From NCBI GenBank assembly GCA_902461475.1, contig CABPXX010000042.1:1-8262 (forward strand): a stretch of 8,262 bases of DNA, in the 5' to 3' direction. The first letter of the stretch is position 1. Each line of letters starts with the position of its first letter. Positions 7,273 through 8,262 of this stretch are shown here, in pieces. The notes beneath the pieces were generated by a model that was not told the DNA's origin, searched no databases, and worked only from the letters and a program-made list of their open reading frames with translations. The DNA comes from an uncultured Eubacteriales bacterium (GTDB taxonomy: Bacteria; Bacillota; Clostridia; Oscillospirales; Oscillospiraceae). A program made the position numbers and the translations under genes.

Positions 7273-8169
7273 TCAGCTCTCCGCCAGCTGGGCCAGCTTG
7301 CGCAATCGGTGGTTCAGGGCAGACTTGGACACCGGGGGGGTGCACAGCTCCGCCAACTGGGCCAAGGTCAGCTCCGGGTGGGCCATGCGCAGGTCCACCG
7401 CCTCCTTTAATTTATCGGGCAGGTCTTCCAGCATCCCCCGCTCTTCCAGGCGGTAGATGGCGTCCATCTGCCACCGGGCCGCCTCCACCGTCTTATCCAG
7501 ATTGGCGGCATCGCAGTTGACCCTCCGGTTGACGCTGCCTCTCAGGTCCCGCTCCAACTTGGCGGTCATGATCTCCATGGCAGAGACAGGGGCGCCCACG
7601 GTGGTGAGGAAGTCCTCAATATGGTCGCTCTGCTTGAAATAGGTCACGTGGTTGCCCTTGCGCTGGGTGTCCTTGGGGGTAAAGCCCAGCTCCTGGAGCA
7701 GGGCGATGCTCTCCCGCCCCACGGCCCCGTGGGAGGTGGCCAGCTCCAGATGATAGCTCTTGCCCGGGTCGGTCACCGAACCCCCCGCCAAAAAGGCACC
7801 TCGGAAAAAAGCCGTCTGGCAGTGTTCCTCCTCCAGATGGGCAAAGTTGATGTGCACAGACACGGCGGAGTCCCGCTCCAGTCCGAAGGTGTCAAAGAGG
7901 ATGTGCAGCTTCTCCGGGTCCTCAATGAGGAAACTGCCCTTCCCCTCCCCGGTGGGAATCACGTCAAACTCCACCCGGAATGCCTTGCGAAACAGCAGGG
8001 GCAGCCGCTGTTTGAGCTGGGGGGATTCCGTGATGATGCGCACCTGTCGTGGCTGGAACGTATTGCAGTAAAGCAAAATCCCGTAGGCCTCCGCCTGAGC
8101 GCAGCAGCGGCGGCTGAGGGGCTGTTTACATAGTTCTTGTTTTACTTGGGCAGAAAAGGTCACATGCAT
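7273..8169 (-). CDS. whiA: WhiA DNA-binding protein
   Basis: WhiA is a conserved Gram-positive DNA-binding protein needed for sporulation septation in Streptomyces and linked to cell division and chromosome segregation in Bacillus. The 298 residues carry the expected parts: an N-terminal domain starting TFSAQVKQEL, then RCCAQAEAYGILL (21-33); a degenerate LAGLIDADG homing-endonuclease fold around RGAFLAGGSVTDP (123-135) and YHLEL; the conserved NRRVNCDAANLDKTVEAA (214-231); and a C-terminal helix-turn-helix (about 252-295) with LTLAQLAELCTPPVSKSALNHRLRKL. The start is uncertain. ATG at 8167-8169 is only 3 bases from AAGGAG, whereas GTG at 8161-8163 is 9 bases away and gives M-TFSAQVK, closer to the family N terminus. 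The gene follows a probable yvcK fragment by 12 bases. Often an HPr-type gene comes next; here dnaE does. Confidence 0.95.
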   Translation of the reverse strand: MHVTFSAQVKQELCKQPLSRRCCAQAEAYGILLYCNTFQPRQVRIITESPQLKQRLPLLFRKAFRVEFDVIPTGEGKGSFLIEDPEKLHILFDTFGLERDSAVSVHINFAHLEEEHCQTAFFRGAFLAGGSVTDPGKSYHLELATSHGAVGRESIALLQELGFTPKDTQRKGNHVTYFKQSDHIEDFLTTVGAPVSAMEIMTAKLERDLRGSVNRRVNCDAANLDKTVEAARWQMDAIYRLEERGMLEDLPDKLKEAVDLRMAHPELTLAQLAELCTPPVSKSALNHRLRKLAQLAES

Positions 8170-8172
8170 CTG

Positions 8173-8178
8173 CTCCTT
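8173..8178 (-). promoter_or_regulatory. Ribosome binding site of whiA, bearing on its start codon
   Basis: Minus-strand AAGGAG lies 3 bases before the ATG at 8167-8169, which is unusually close, and 9 bases before the in-frame GTG at 8161-8163, which is normal. The spacing favours the GTG start, two codons downstream. Confidence 0.65.
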
Positions 8179-8181
8179 TTG

Positions 8182-8262
8182 TCAAAATGTCTTGGTGTGT
8201 CCACGCTGCTGGTACAGCTCCAGCACGGCCTGGGCCACCTTGTCCCCGGAGTGTCGGGGGCA
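8182..8262 (-). CDS. C-terminal end of upstream gene, probably YvcK (gluconeogenesis/morphogenesis factor)
   Basis: Only the last 26 codons and TGA (8182-8184) are in the window. The minus strand reads CPRHSGDKVAQAVLELYQQR followed by GHTKTF. The pattern RHxxxKVAxAVLELY resembles the RHDPxKLAxAILxL tail seen in YvcK/CofD-like proteins. The position 12 bases before whiA also fits, because the rapZ-yvcK-whiA order is widely conserved in Gram-positive bacteria. YvcK binds UDP-sugars and supports growth on gluconeogenic carbon sources and cell shape in Bacillus. The identity rests on a short tail plus gene order, so it is tentative; the existence of an open frame coupled to whiA is more certain. 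Confidence 0.6.
   Translation of the reverse strand, partial: CPRHSGDKVAQAVLELYQQRGHTKTF

Noticed and set aside
1..8262. CRISPR arrays, tRNA/rRNA genes, insertion sequences, riboswitches or a hidden defence system
   Set aside because: Genes fill the window with gaps of at most about 53 bases. I saw no regularly spaced repeats, terminal inverted repeats, transposase motifs or structured RNA beyond the one terminator.

Overview
The window is a compact, GC-rich bacterial segment with strong AGGAGG-type ribosome binding sites and no gap above about 40 bases between genes. The protein types (YvcK/WhiA neighbourhood, a PHP-containing DnaE, a stand-alone-type AICAR transformylase end, a Clostridium-like cardiolipin synthase) suggest a Gram-positive Clostridia member. 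The strong G/C preference at third codon positions fits a GC-rich gut lineage such as the Oscillospiraceae. The taxon is an inference; no marker RNA is present.

Left part, plus strand (1-2167): the end of a purine biosynthesis operon. It contains the 3' end of an AICAR transformylase gene (purH type), a complete purD (GAR synthetase) 15 bases later, and a small XRE-family DNA-binding protein whose ribosome binding site overlaps the purD stop codon. The run ends in a strong hairpin at 2172-2219. This hairpin has an A-tract on one side and a T-tract on the other, so it can stop transcription in both directions.

Right part, minus strand (2221-8262, read right to left): the last 26 codons of a gene that is probably yvcK, then whiA, dnaE (DNA polymerase III alpha subunit) and cls (cardiolipin synthase), spaced 12, 33 and 12 bases apart. 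It looks like one transcription unit combining a metabolic/cell-wall factor, a division-related DNA-binding protein, the replicative polymerase and a membrane phospholipid enzyme. It meets the purine operon head-on at the shared terminator.

The content is mainly housekeeping. I found no mobile element, CRISPR array, RNA gene, prophage or defence system, and nothing I would call a new system. The points most worth a second look are the complete metal-ligand set in the DnaE PHP domain (possible built-in proofreading), the yvcK-whiA-dnaE-cls arrangement, and the unassigned XRE protein coupled to purD.
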